From: Nematostella vectensis
Lineage: Eukaryota; Cnidaria; Anthozoa; Actiniaria; Edwardsiidae
DNA: 64,000 bases
Reading direction: 5' to 3'
Assembly (NCBI RefSeq): GCF_932526225.1
Contig: NC_064041.1
Coordinates: 14,478,951-14,542,950 of the forward strand
Notes under the pieces: model-generated
What the model was told of the DNA's origin: nothing
The model's input: the letters and a program-made list of their open reading frames with translations, nothing else
Databases searched by the model: none
Part shown: piece after piece, positions 45,851 to 58,760 of the stretch
Position numbering within the stretch: position 1 is the first letter of the stretch
Layout: each line of letters begins with the position of its first letter
Program-made: the position numbers and the translations under genes

Positions 45851-47722
45851 CTTTTCCTGTTTTTCTCTTCTGATTGCAAGTCATATAACCTGCGAAACGA
45901 CAACTTCGGAGAGTATTAAAAAAATTATGCCTTAAGGGAGTCCAGAATTCAACCGGTGTTCTACTTGGTTTTCAACTCTTTGTTATTTGCAGGGAAGTGA
46001 TGGCGCTATTCACCAGTACCCCTAAGGCATTATTTGGTGCCTTAACAACGGCATTTTATTGTTTTGTAATATGTAATACTTTCTATAATAAAACTTGATA
46101 TATACATTTACAAAGAAATCACGTAAGTATATTAAATTATGTAGTTATTTTGGGTAACTCATGAGAAGTGGGAAGAGATGGAGAGGCATGAGGTCACGTG
46201 ATACTACATTGCAGGGCCGTAGCAGGGGGTGGTGCACTGGGGGCTTTTCCCCTCCCCCCAAATATCTTTAAAAATCTTAAGGAAATGACCAGTAGGGGCG
46301 TGACTGTTCTCCCCCCCCAATATTTTCTTAATGTTTCTTCATTGTGCACCCCCCCCCCCTCCCAAATCTTACGGGGCTTGCTACGGCTCTGCATTGCCTC
46401 GTGGTGATCCTTGCAGGCGCGTACCCAGAAAATTCTGAGGGGATAGGGGTGGCGTGCGCAGTCATAGGTATAATCCTTTTCCTGTTTTTCTCTTCTGATT
46501 GCAAGTCATATAACCTGCGAAACGACAACTTCGGAGAGTATTAAAAAAATTATGCCTTAAGGGAGTCCAGAATTCAACCGGTGTTCTACTTGGTTTTCAA
46601 CTCTTTGTTATTTGCAGGGAAGTGATGGCGCTATTCACCAGTACCCCTAAGGCATTATTTGGTGCCTTAACAACGGCATTTTATTGTTTTGTAATATGTA
46701 ATACTTTCTATAATAAAACTTGATATATACATTTACAAAGAAATCACGTAAGTATATTAAATTATGTAGTTATTTTGGGTAACTCATGAGAAGTGGGAAG
46801 AGATGGAGAGGCATGAGGTCACGTGATACTACATTGCAGGGCCGTAGCAGGGGGTGGTGCACTGGGGGCTTTTCCCCTCCCCCCAAATATCTTTAAAAAT
46901 CTTAAGGAAATGACCAGTAGGGGCGTGACTGTTCTCCCCCCCCAATATTTTCTTAATGTTTCTTCATTGTGCACCCCCCCCCCCTCCCAAATCTTACGGG
47001 GCTTGCTACGGCTCTGCATTGCCTCGTGGTGATCCTTGCAGGCGCGTACCCAGAAAATTCTGAGGGGATAGGGGTGGCGTGCGCAGTCATAGGTATAATC
47101 CTTTTCCTGTTTTTCTCTTCTGATTGCAAGTCATATAACCTGCGAAACGACAACTTCGGAGAGTATTAAAAAAATTATGCCTTAAGGGAGTCCAGAATTC
47201 AACCGGTGTTCTACTTGGTTTTCAACTCTTTGTTATTTGCAGGGAAGTGATGGCGCTATTCACCAGTACCCCTAAGGCATTATTTGGTGCCTTAACAACG
47301 GCATTTTATTGTTTTGTAATATGTAATACTTTCTATAATAAAACTTGATATATACATTTACAAAGAAATCACGTAAGTATATTAAATTATGTAGTTATTT
47401 TGGGTAACTCATGAGAAGTGGGAAGAGATGGAGAGGCATGAGGTCACGTGATACTACATTGCAGGGCCGTAGCAGGGGGTGGTGCACTGGGGGCTTTTCC
47501 CCTCCCCCCAAATATCTTTAAAAATCTTAAGGAAATGACCAGTAGGGGCGTGACTGTTCTCCCCCCCCAATATTTTCTTAATGTTTCTTCATTGTGCACC
47601 CCCCCCCCTCCCAAATCTTACGGGGCTTGCTACGGCTCTGCATTGCCTCGTGGTGATCCTTGCAGGCGCGTACCCAGAAAATTCTGAGGGGATAGGGGTG
47701 GCGTGCGCAGTCATAGGTATAA
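45851..47722. repeat. 625-bp segment tandemly triplicated
   Basis: CCTGTTTTTCTCTTCTGATT occurs at 45856, 46481 and 47106. Copies match almost base for base, differing mainly in poly-C length, so the event is recent or an assembly artefact. Each copy contains an AATAAAACTTGATATATAC polyadenylation-like site (first at about 46088) and a poly-C element with GCAGGCGCGTACCCAGAAAA. The segment is probably the original 3' end of the WIF-NTR transcript. Confidence 0.93.
46088..46093 (+). terminator. Candidate polyadenylation signal, WIF-NTR transcript
   Basis: AATAAA within the first copy of the 625-bp repeat; present again 625 and 1250 bases later. The distance from the stop codon is large because of the MITE at 44708-45682. 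Confidence 0.45.
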
Positions 47723-47826
47723 TATAGAAAAATGATAGTATTTGATTATCCTTAAATAAGTAATGATCCACTCTTTGGCGGCCAAGGGCACGCGCACCCC
47801 TTTAAGTACGCGCCTGAATTTTACAT

Positions 47827-50800
47827 CTAGTTGACTTGTCCATCCACGCAGTCTATCGCTAAGTGGGATGGTCGACGGGCTGGCAGCTCCTGTCGGCAGC
47901 GCAGCCAGTGAATCTCTTCCTGCACTTCTTTTATTCGTTTGGTAATCCTTATGAGTTCCTCATCTATTACCCTGTGCAGATCCTGTCTGCTGGCCATATC
48001 AAGCATCTGTTCTTCTAGCTTAATTATCGATTTAGAAAGCTTGATGAGCACCTCATTTATTAATACAGAAATACATCGGAGCTCCTCAACATAACCAGGG
48101 GCCGGTTCCTGAAAAGAGGAATAAGTTATACCCGGAATAATAGCTATTCTAGGCATAAATCCACTATGCTAGACATAGCTATTCCTGATGGTTGTATACC
48201 CTATAAAAAGCACGAAATGTCCACCTCTTTGTTTCTTATAACATGACAAATACAATATCCAAAATAAAGCTCTTGAAATGCCGCTGGGTCATTTTTGCGC
48301 TTATCGTGTAGACTTCTTGCAGAGGTTTACTCGGTAATTTAGCGTTAGAAAGGAGATCATTTTTTTCATTGTTATAAGTGAAATTACACACAAATATTTG
48401 AGAAAAAAGCGCGAAAAGGTGAAAAAGCTATGAGCAACATGACTGCGCGCAAAGAAAATCCACCTTTCTTCAATCCCCGTATTGTTGAGCATATTGAGCA
48501 CTTTCTTTGCATATAAACACTAAAAATGTTAATGATATCCTTAAGGGGACAATAGACGCTGTCTATAGTCTAGTGAACTCTCTCTTAAGTAAAAACTAAA
48601 AGTACATCAGTTCATAGAATTTTCTGCTAACGGGCTTGCACTGGATCTTATTCTCGCTGTCTTTTGCCCACTTTCGTGCCAATTTATCAGTCAGTTTGCT
48701 CTTATCTCGACCTCTTGTCTTATCTTGCATATGACTCGCGGTGATATAAGATCCCCGCCATTAGCACAGAATAACCTATAGAAGTTTATAAGATAAAATT
48801 CCTAATATCATAAATGTTATAAATGTTAATACAGCGCCGTAGCAAAGCTCAAAATATTAGGGGGGTACGATACAGAAACATTTCCATATAATTTTGGAAA
48901 ATATGGGGGGGGGGGGGGTACGTGCCCACTGTTCCCCACCCCCTGCTACGGCCCTGTGATAACCTTGTTTTTTCAATGCTTCTGCTCGCGGTACAACCAG
49001 ATGTTTACCTCCGCCCGAGCTTGGCGTACAACTGCACGCTTGAACGGGCATGGGTTTTCAATGTGCGCCTGAAAAAAGTAATTTTGGGTTAGAGCTCCGA
49101 GGGGTTGTTTATTAGATCGGGTAACTTACATAGGCCAAAAATGGTGGCGATAAGAAGGGATAGTGAGTTGGTGTGGGTAGAGCAGTGGGATCATAGTAAG
49201 AATGGCTGGGTATGGATTGCGGTATGATGTCTCTTGTGTGGGAGCAAATAGAGAGATTAGTAAAAGAAGAGGATAGAGGTTTGTTTGGGAGATTTCGAGA
49301 GCATTTCAGTGATCGAGACCACAGGTCGAGTGCTTAAACACGAGGTTCCGCCGGGCTCGAATTTGCAATTATAATCAAAATACCACCATGCTTGCAGTCA
49401 CAAATTACAAGTCTCCTGTAAAAAATGCTTATCCCTTAGCCTCATGCGTTTGAAATAAAACTATTTTTGTACAGGTAACAAGACAATTGTGTTAAGAGAT
49501 TAATAAATCAGTTTCCACTCACGTTTTCGGTGCAAAATTTTAAAATTTTGTGCTATCCATAATCTAACGCATCTTCATAAATTATTATTTCGCTGTGATG
49601 AAAATGATCGCATTTTAGAGCGCACACAGCTTGGATAGCATTATTTTACTACAAATAGAACCATTTTAGGTGGCCAAGTCTAGGAGTGACATTTAATAAG
49701 GTTTAGAATATAAAATTTGAATTGAGCGCTCAATGCAATTGTCCTGACATGTTGACTCATTGACGGCTGATTGATAACTGATTGTTCTTGAGCCCGGGGG
49801 TGGGAGGAGCTTTCCCTTTTATAGCGGAACCTCGTGTTTAACGTCTGCTCGAGAATTCATCAAAACAAACACCGAGGCTATGTACGCACTATGAAAGCAC
49901 TATGAATGTTAAGATGGCTTGGAAACTTTGCCTTCAAATTCATTTATTCATTATTCTGTGGTTATTCTACTTGGATCGTAAGTTTCGTATTTAACTGGGA
50001 CATATTTGTTGTGCATGTTCTACCCTTCCTACAAAATTATATTTTTAATGATAAAATGCAAATGTTGGTACCACGGCTGGTAACGAGTCGGATTATTCTC
50101 CTTACATGATTTTGTGCTGAGCCATCGCAGGAGCTTTGGAAAAGGCACCAATCGGACAAATCAGTGTGCGTGAGGGGGGGGGGGGGGGGGGGCGGGGAGG
50201 GTCAGGGAAGAGGGAGTTGCACTTTCTGACTTCTGTTTTTACCACAGGAAGCCCAGTTCAGGTGTTCTTCTCCTCTATTCAGATGCATAGGAAGGGGCCA
50301 ATAAGGATGCGAGAAACGTCCTATCTGATTGATACAAGCTTCGACATCCAATCAACATGACAAAGAAAGGCTTGAGTGCGACTCAGTCATAACTTTAAAA
50401 AGAAAATAAACATATATGTTTGAAGTCTTGTGTAACTGCTCCGATATGTTATTTTTACATTCAGTGGGGCCCATCGCATCATTCAAATTAAAATCGTTTA
50501 CCTGTCTGTGTCGCAGTTCTCCCTCCCAAGGGCAGCCCAGGTGCTGGTTCACACAGTGCACAGGAAGGTCCAAAACCTCGCGATCGGCAATTTTGTCCCT
50601 GAACCACTGAGGGGAAAATAATAAATTCCATCTATTTACTTATAACTATCAGGTGAACTCACTGATTTGTAAAAACATGTCTTTGTTTACCTTAGATTTG
50701 ACTACAGTGGAGTTACATACTGCACTGCATCTCGTTGAACCTTGACTGTGAATAGAAAAATATATTTCTTTCAGCAAAAATTCTCAAGTTATCGCTGGCT

Positions 50801-51245
50801 TCAGGGTTTTCATGGGTAAGGGGAAGGGCGTCAGAGTTGGCGGTAGGTATGAGTAATTTAGCTATCGCTATTAATAATGTGTAATATTAGCTTTAGCACG
50901 TCGAGTGATGGTGTCAGAAGTGGGATATTATAATAAACAGCTTCTGAGTGAACTCCGACAAGCATGTATTATTTCAAGATGGCCGACCATAGTAGGTCTC
51001 GGATCTACACAGGGCTCCCATATACATAGCACAGGGTTACCAAATATGACTTATCGTAATACTACATAATGATAGAACTATGTACACGTTAACTCACCTG
51101 ACCAAGGGGCTGATGCACGAGAGGCAGTACCGGTGCCCGCAATCTGTCTGGACAGCGTCCTTAAGAATAAATCCACACTTGGAACATCGATGACTAGCCT
51201 CTATTGTATCTTTGTCGGTATATTTGTAACCTACCATAGCAAAGT
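47827..51245 (-). CDS. TRAF-like protein: RING, TRAF zinc finger, coiled coil, no MATH domain
   Basis: Exons on the minus strand: 51245-51098 (start ATG at 51237), 50598-50502, 49068-49009 and 48108-47827. Phases fit throughout; the product is about 192 aa. The first exon holds a RING-type ligase finger (CSKCGFILKDAVQTDCGHRY, then CLSC). The next two carry a TRAF-type zinc finger (HCVNQHLGCPWEGEL, then AHIENPCPF). The last is a 90-residue coiled coil (SIIKLEEQMLDMASRQDL, IKEVQEEIHWL) ending at a TAG. TRAF proteins link receptors to NF-kB and kinase signalling; the C-terminal MATH domain that binds receptors is absent and the stop is natural, so this could be a truncated family member, an adaptor or a dominant-negative form. 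Further zinc-finger exons may have been missed. It converges on the WIF-NTR gene. Confidence 0.8.
48838..48957. mobile_element. Small poly-G/C inverted-repeat element
   Basis: GCGCCGTAGCAAAGCTC on the left and CCCCTGCTACGGCCCTG on the right are inverted. The GGCCGTAGCAGGGGGTGG motif in the 625-bp repeat is the same end. It lies just downstream of TRAF-like exon 3. Confidence 0.5.
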
Positions 51246-52218
51246 CTGTAGGAAAAACGCCTTTGCGTTAGTTTTACGACTGAATAGATTAATTAGAGTA
51301 ATAAGGATTATGTAGGTCCCAAACGCGTGTCTCCCTCGATTTTTTTAATAAACTGACAAATTCAAGTTGACGAATTATACTTCAAACTTGTGATCTTGAT
51401 TTATCTTCCTGTTTTCACCATGCCTGCACAGACCACAGACCACCAAGTTTCTCGTACAGCTTATCTGCAATCTTATCCTTGTCTATTCGACCTAACGGTT
51501 TACCTTTTCTCTATGGTGCTACCTATTCGCAGGATGTTTGTTCCAAAAACATGCCACATCAACTTTCGAAACTGATTTCCTTTTTGCCAGCTGGGGATGG
51601 CAGTAAACATATCGCGTACCGCCAGCACCACGATAGCTGTCATGTCAGCGGCAAATATTTCACAGATATTGCGGTGGTAAACATGGTTGACATAGGGCCG
51701 TATAGCAGCATATAGCGCCTCATAGCACGTGCGGCTTTTCTCACGTTATCACCTTACCGAATTGCAAAACCATTTTGACAAGCTCAAACTGCGCATCGCC
51801 TTGAAGATATCGAGTCATTTGCTATTTCTAATGTTGCGCGTGGGATTGGGTCGAGGTTATAAGCGAACAGCATGTTGGGATACGATTTTAGGGGATGCAA
51901 CCCATCATTTTTTTTTAACAAAAGTTAAAAAAATGATTGGATTTGGTAATTCTGCTCCCAGGATATCTTCGTTAGGTAGATTCACAACATCAACTTAGCA
52001 TTATTCGACGTGCGCTTCTCAACATGAACCGATCCCCGCGCAACGAAAAAAATGGCTAAAAAAAACTCTTATTTTTTGTTTATCAACTATCAGTTGACAT
52101 CCCATTACCATTAGCAGTAGGCGTATAGTACTAAGGAATCATGTGACTTTTTGGGTGGCAAACTTGTGAGCGCTCTGGCTTTTGTCAGGAAAATAACAGC
52201 AAAAGAAAGACAACTTAC

Positions 52219-52338
52219 CATAATTGCTTGAATAAGCGCCTTCCCCGAATATGCTCCTAGCTCAAACCAATGTGTTTTACGTCGTAGATTTCGACGATTA
52301 GGAACACTATACGTCAGAACGGATAAAGCCCTGTGCAA
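52219..52338 (-). other. Possible 5' UTR exon of the TRAF-like gene
   Basis: A good donor (ATTATG/GTAAGT) lies at 52218 on the minus strand. Joining it to the acceptor at 51246 does not give an open frame through the RING exon, so the exon would be non-coding. The upstream edge is not defined. Confidence 0.35.
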
Positions 52339-52339
52339 C

Positions 52340-53700
52340 CTGCTTGGGCCAGCAACGCTGGCGGAGTGCTGGGCCGGTGTTAGGTCGTGTGCAAACTTTA
52401 TTATAGATGCGGGAACATTTGTTGTAATGACAGCGTTATTCAGACGCGTGAAATTTTTTTGCTATGAAAATGATGCTAATGAGCCCAGAATTGTTGGGTT
52501 CTTGTACAGACTGCGCCAGCAAAGGTGTGATATGCTCGAATGACCACGAGACAAGGAAATGCTGGCTGGTTCTTGGCAAAAGTTTGAGCTCAATTAAAAT
52601 TTCACCAACACTCGCCAGCACCAGCCAGTACCTTCCAACACGGTGTTCAAACTGCGCCAAAATTGCTGGGCCAACGTCTGGCCATCAATGCTGGCGCAGT
52701 TAATTAACTATAGTACTAACTACCGCCGCAACATGTTATTATTGAATGCTTGTTTTTTTTTTTTTTTATTAATCTGGGAAAATTTTTATTCCTTGCGCAC
52801 TAGAGATAACGTCTAGGACATGAAAAAAAAAAAAAAATGGCGCAATCTGATAGCTGTTGACATAGTCCACTCTGTGTCTTGACGGTACAAAGTCATTTCC
52901 GGGGACGAAGAAGTCTCCTTTGCAGCCGCCCGAGGTCGGAGTCACGCAAAAACGCTCCCCGCGCGCCCCCGCGTGGGAGGGACGAAGGGACTTTCCCAGC
53001 TTGGGTTACCTGCGTTTAACAGTTGGCACCGCTGACCCCTTCCATGAGGTCAAGGCACCAATTTGGCAAAAATAGAAAGAAAAGGAAGAGTTTCTACGGA
53101 GATTTCGCAAGAAAAAAAACACACACAACTGTCACAAGGTAAACTGGTAAACCATTAACTATGGTGCTCGGTATTTTATACCTACCAAAACACAGGGAAG
53201 GGGGTTTGGCTCGATAAATGCGAGTTGGCAGAGCACTTGTTTACTTCATCAAAATCTCAAATCATCAAAGTCCATTTGGAATCTTGTGCTTCTTCCACGA
53301 CGTTCTCCCAGCAAACAGAAATCCTGATAAAGAAAAATGCTTCAGTTGCCTTTTCACATGTTTTCCAACCAATTCTTTTTAAATAGGTAGAGGCACGCGT
53401 AATATATTTAAGTAAATTGTGTAATTCAGTCGTGGCGGTTCGCAGACGTTGCCCTCGATTTACTCAGGTTATTACATGGAAAATAACTAATAAGTTAATA
53501 ATTCAAGTAACTGATTCATTTATATACTTTTCTGTTTTGTCATTTACTCCTTCAAGGCAAATATTTTAGAAATGCAACTTTTTTTAATGATTTTATTCAT
53601 TCATTAAATTACGCTGAATTAGGCACGTTTGCAGCGAGGGCGCACTCATCCTCACCCATGCTTAGACGATTAAAGTCGAGTTTGTGAATGTATATGGGTG
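52340..53700. other. Intergenic stretch upstream of the TRAF-like gene
   Basis: CAGCAATTTTGGCGCAGT-like and TGCTGGCG-rich repeats lie at 52330-52700. A GC-rich island near 52915-52990 could be a promoter. No coding exon is recognised. Confidence 0.4.
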
Positions 53701-53705
53701 TCTAC

Positions 53706-54840
53706 AAAACAAAGACCTAAAACCTAAAATCTGTTACCCCAAAAGCTATGACCCCCAAATATTGCCCTTATTATTTAGCCTACCTTGTTTCCCAAAATGG
53801 CTACACAGCGTGGAAGTTTCATGTAGAATCAGTGATCCTTATGAGATAATTAGCTAGTTCAATTTGTTTTCTTTTTTTAATTGGGAAATAGGGAAAAGCA
53901 ATACTTGCGCTTCTAGATGGTTGTTTCTTAAAATGCTGATAAACTCAGAAACCCGGAAAGTCACCTGGTAAACTTTTCAGGTGTTTATTCAAAAATCTTA
54001 ATTGCCCTCTATATAACTAACAGGAAATAGCTTCATGTTCTAGTTGTGTCCAGTTGTAGAAAGTTTTCATCACAGAAAAAACCATTCCACTGCCTGGTAA
54101 AAAGTGGGCCAATCAAGGCAAATGCTAACATCATTTTATGGGATTTCCTTCCAACCAATCAGGTTTCATCTCTGTCAAATGATTAATGATAATTAGCTGT
54201 CACAGTGCTAAAAATATAAACAGCTTTGCGAAATTATTAGAAGTTTTTCTACAAAATGAGACTTTATTTACTTGTTCTTTGTCTTTCTTTCGAAAAATGT
54301 CGATGCCACAGCAATGTTTGGGGTGCAAGTTGTCTACAGACATAGACAAAACTAGGATTTCAATAACTATTTAGCCAATCTATTCATAAACTTTGGAAAT
54401 TATAATTTACTTGTCAGAACGCGTATCGGCAGGCTATGCTAAAGCTTTGGTTTGATAAACGCTCTTCCTCGCCAGGGAGTTTGAAAACTTTTCTGGGGGC
54501 GTTTCTCTAAATTACCAGTATTTAGCAGGTCTGTTAGGTCACCGAAAGAGTTTTCAGGATAATTTTTCAGGCAAAGAAGTGTGTCTTGAAAATGAGTCCA
54601 ACTACAATTTTCAATGGGACAAATAACGACAATTAAAAATGGTTTGTTCATTGGCGCGCACAAATGAGAATGTTTCTTTCATGAAAAGCACAAGAAAACT
54701 AGCTGAATTACCTCATTAGGATCACTGATTCCATATGAAACTTTCGCACTGTGCAGCCATTTCTGAAACAAGTAGACTAAATAATAACTGCAATTTTTGG
54801 TTGGTCGTAGCTTTTGGGGTCACAGGTTTTAGGTATTAGG
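53706..54840. mobile_element. 1.1 kb element with about 150-bp terminal inverted repeats
   Basis: 53706-53860 (ACCTAAAACCTAAAATCTGT, CCCCAAAAGCTATGACC, CAGTGATCCTTATGAG) is inverted, at roughly 80 percent identity by eye, in 54690-54840. The interior has no transposase frame. It is an old non-autonomous DNA transposon. Confidence 0.75.
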
Positions 54841-54849
54841 ATAGATAAT

Positions 54850-56980
54850 GAAAGTGCTGCAAAATTCAGAATTTGTATTATTGATGGCTCTGTAAAAAAG
54901 CATGATATCAATGAGCCTAGACAATAGTAGATCCCAGTAAACTCACGAATATACATGGGGTTTGGTACAAAAGATAAGTTTTCTATTAATATATAGCCTG
55001 CTGGAAGACAGCCCAGCGAAGTACAGAGAAATGGGGTTTTGCCATTAGAGTACTTGTAATAGAGTTTTTTTTCTAGTATAAAGATAGGTTTTCTTGTATT
55101 TTGCTTGCTTGTTTATGCTGTATGAACATGATTTTGTACACTAACTCCATAGAGTTTCATGAGAAATCTCTTTTTCCAAAAGGAAAGATATTGAACAGCA
55201 GCTCCCAGTAATATGGAGTAAACAAGAACTACTCCTGAGGTTAAAATTTGCCGCATCTTCAAGAGGGGGGAGGGGGTGAATAGGTTTGCAGATCGGCGGA
55301 TTCAGCCCCGAAATGCTCACAGATTACGGATTTTGATGATTATTTCAACGGATTGACGGATTTTGGAAATACGGCGGATCATGGATCTGTTGACAATTTG
55401 GGCACGGATTTCGGATTTTGACTGCTTTGAGGGTCGAATTTCGGATGTGAAATGAAATGAAATGATTGAAATGAATTTCAATCAATGCTATTGTTTTTCT
55501 GTCAAACCATGCGGATCTAAAAATATCTACGGATCCATGGAAAATGTTGCGGATCGGCGGATTTACATACCCCTATTCACCCCCCCCCCCCCCCCCTTTT
55601 CAAATATTATTATGAATTGCCACTTGAGCCTGGCAAAAATTTGCGGGACGAAAATCCCTTCCAAGGTGAAAAGTAAATCAACTCAAACACATCATCACCC
55701 TTTCTGGAGATTTTCAGCTCTAAAGTATGCATGATGCCTGTTCTTTTACATTTTCCTTAGGTAGACACAGTACTGTTTGATCAACTATGGACTATTCTTA
55801 AATATAAAGTCAGAAACACATCTTTATTAGCAGTATTGCAAGCATTATTCACCTTCTAAATCTGTTCATCAAACAAGAAAAATATATAAGAAATATCAGA
55901 GAATACAGTAAGTTTATTGATGCAGTGGCAGAACATTGTTTTTATCTATTTTTGATATTCAAGAGAATTGGTGATGATACACATACAATTATTATATGGC
56001 TAGGATAGTATGTGCGCTGTGATTGGCTGATTTAGCAAGCAAGATTTCCCCATCTCAGACCGATTACCATGGCAAATAAAAGCGGAAGTTGATTTGTTTT
56101 TTCGCCAAAAATTAGTTAATAGCCATAAAATAAATGACTTATAAACCTTGCTTGCTCTGTCTGTATGGAGAAATATCAGACTTTGGTCTTTTCTGTGCAG
56201 GCGGCGAGCGGCCTGCGGTTTTATTGGTGTACATTCAAGACCTCGTTCTGATATTTCACCATACTACAGACCTTGTGCTTGGTTAATAATCATATGTAGC
56301 TCAATGTTATTATTCACACAAGCCTAGGGCTTCACATTGACAGAATCACAATATTTTAAACTTAACATTCTTTGGTTAAAAATTTATAGTATTATATTGA
56401 CCCATGGCTATTTTTAAGCTGAATTGACAAAAAGAAACAGACTGAGAATCAATACCTCTATTTTGAGTTTTTTTCCACTCATATCAAAGTGGCACACTTC
56501 TGTACCTAGTCAGTTTTATCCAAACTTTCTAACATTGCTTTGTGGTCCTACTGTATCTTTCATCCCAAGCAAGTTGTTAGTTGGCTTGTATTTTTTTAAC
56601 CAAAAATACAGCTATTAGCTTTTATTATTGAGTGCCCTTATATCATCAGGTCTATTGGGGCATAATTTGAGTGTTGGGCTGAGATGGATGTTTGCAAGCA
56701 ATGAATTCACATGGATTTTCTAATGAATCTCTACTGCTGTCCTATGTTGGCTTTTCTGAAACCAAATTGATTCCAAAATTGTTTATTCTGATATTCTGGG
56801 TCTGTTTGACCAGGAATTGATTGGCTCTGGGTAGAAAAGACTTAACTGTCTAACTGTTGGGAGAGGGAGGATGTCCAGAGATATCCCATAATATGCTTTG
56901 CAATCTGGCGGCAGGATGTGTCATGGGGTTCAGTAGCCTTTAAGCAGTAAACATTCTGTTTTGAGGCCATGGAAATGGAC
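54850..56980. other. Non-coding stretch
   Basis: A local repeat of ACGGATTT-type words lies at 55290-55570, followed by a poly-C run. A small inverted pair (ATGGAGAAATATCAGA at 56165, CTGATATTTCACCATAC at 56250) lies near 56.2 kb. No gene is supported. Confidence 0.5.
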
Positions 56981-56997
56981 CAAGAGGATCAGAATAA

Positions 56998-57647
56998 CCA
57001 TCCTCGGGGACCCAGGGCGTACTGGGTTTTAATTTAATTAAAATGAGGCCAATAGGAATCCGTCTCCCATTTCTTGATTATCGGGCAGACACGACCGACC
57101 TCTGCTCGGCTGTTACAAGTGTCATTTACACAGAGCACATGTACAGTTGTGTTGTTGTGTAATAGACTAACTGGCGTGGTTCCTCAGAGACAAAATGGCC
57201 GCCGACTTAAAGGAGGCTGTCTCTGAAGCGCTTAAAAGCTTCCCTAACATCAAAAATATCAAAAAAGAGCAGCTAATTATAGTAGAAAAACTCCTAGAGA
57301 AAAGAGATGTCTTTGCAGAACTTCCCACGGGATATAAAAAGAGCCTTACTTATCAAACAACACCAACAACATTCAAGTGATAAACAATTAAACAATCCAA
57401 TTTCGGTGTATTAGATTTCAGATGATGTCAACAAATGCTGGTGCTAATAAGCAAAATCATCTGGCAAGCCTCAAATGACGGTACCGTATGACAAGGCCAG
57501 TTATTGGATTATAGAACAGTTTTAATACCAGCTCTTACAGAGCAGTTAGCCAGGGCGTTTTTTTTCCTTTTCTTTTCTCATTCCTCCCCCGCGGCGCTCT
57601 CATCCAGCGCTCGTTTCTGCTTAGTACGCCCTGGGTCCCCGCGGATG
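56998..57647 (+). mobile_element. Non-autonomous DNA transposon with 8-bp target duplication carrying a helicase fragment
   Basis: CAGAATAA flanks both sides (56990-56997 and 57648-57655). The ends are inverted: CCATCCTCGGGGACCCAGGG at left and the complement of CCTGGGTCCCCGCGGATG at right, extending into GCGTACT. The 650-bp interior holds the first 50 codons of a RecQ-like helicase and little else, so it is an internally deleted copy of a larger helicase-bearing transposon. An 8-bp duplication is seen in hAT, P and Zisupton superfamilies. Confidence 0.85.
57195..57380 (+). pseudogene. RecQ-like helicase N-terminal fragment
   Basis: MAADLKEAVSEALKSFPNIK is followed by a Q-motif-like KEQLIIVEKLLEKRDVF and a Walker A-like LPTGYKKSLTYQ in which the usual GKS is altered (YKKS). 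After that the frame ends by deletion. Full copies would be ATP-dependent DNA helicases. Confidence 0.65.
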
Positions 57648-57659
57648 CAGAATAAAGGT

Positions 57660-58590
57660 ATCTATTTGTGACTTGAGTTGTGTTTGCTGATCTCTTTTTG
57701 GGCGTTTTGTTGAGAGGGTCAATTATGCTGTTTTCCTTGTTAGATTTGAAGTTTGTCAAAGAACATGAACTACAGTATCATTTGGCTTAAGAGTAGTTGC
57801 TATCACCTTGGTTGGATGCATATCTACAACACCATTTATCCCTTAGACTGATGCCTCAGTGTCTTGATCTCAAAGTGTTTATTTTGCATTATGAATATTT
57901 TGGATTGTGGATGCTTCTCATGGCCTGTACAGGTTGGTGGGTCATTGGTTCAATAAGTTTTATTTAAAAGATGCATTAAATTGCTTGAATTACAATTCCT
58001 GCAATAAATGTGCATGCTGTTACAGTGACACAAGTTTAAATGCTGTGTACCTGCACAATTTTAGATGCAATAAAAAGGCTGAAAAATCGCATCTATTTGT
58101 TTTTGGGGTGTTTTATTTGTTAGAGATATACTGTATTAAGAAGAAGTTGATTCATCAAAAACTGGTACTTGACTGCCAAATTTTGGTCCTTAATAGGACT
58201 TCTTCAGGGCAGACTGAAAAAGATAAATTGTTACAGGTTTATTTACATCAACTTAGTGGCAAAAACATGGCAACCATATGAAAAAAAATTTGCACGTTCT
58301 AGAATGAACGTACCGTAGTCAAGACCAAAAAATAATTTATACATCTCTACTTGGTTTTCTACTAAAGAAAAAAAATATCACTATTTAGACCCCACAGATA
58401 GATAGACTTACAGATAGATAGAATTACAAATTAATTTTGAACTACAAAATTAAGTCAAAATTAATCCCACTCTGTCTGAAGTCACATGATTTCTTAGGGC
58501 ACCTAGTATTTATATGTGTCTCCCATGTTAGATTCTGTTGTTTTCATTAGAGCACTTGGCCTCTGCAACTGCACATTTGATGCAAAACGT
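57660..58590. other. Non-coding stretch with one unsupported 124-codon frame
   Basis: A frame at 57907-58281 has a Cys-rich patch (CNKCACCYSD) but no domain or splice context; it is more likely chance or a UTR. Confidence 0.4.
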
Positions 58591-58592
58591 TT

Positions 58593-58760
58593 AAAGGAGT
58601 GTTCATTATTTATGGCGGGGGGGGGGGGGGGGTCGGTATTCAGTGCCACTCCACTTGAGTTTTCTGTACAACCCCCCCCCCCTCTCTTTGTCAACATCAA
58701 AACTTTGTTGACCCCCCCCCCCTGGAGAAACACAAACATTTGTTTGATCCCCCCTCCTCT
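58593..58760. mobile_element. Poly-G/C MITE-like repeat, copy 1
   Basis: Starts AGGAGTGTTCATTATTTATGGC followed by long G and C runs. The inverted relative is at 59310-59478. Confidence 0.55.

Noticed and set aside
46194-47771. Repeated 60-79 codon frames
   Set aside because: They are identical because the 625-bp segment is triplicated, and are composed of poly-C repeat sequence.
57907-58281. 124-codon frame with a Cys patch
   Set aside because: AT-rich, no recognisable domain or promoter; kept only as a note in the surrounding stretch.
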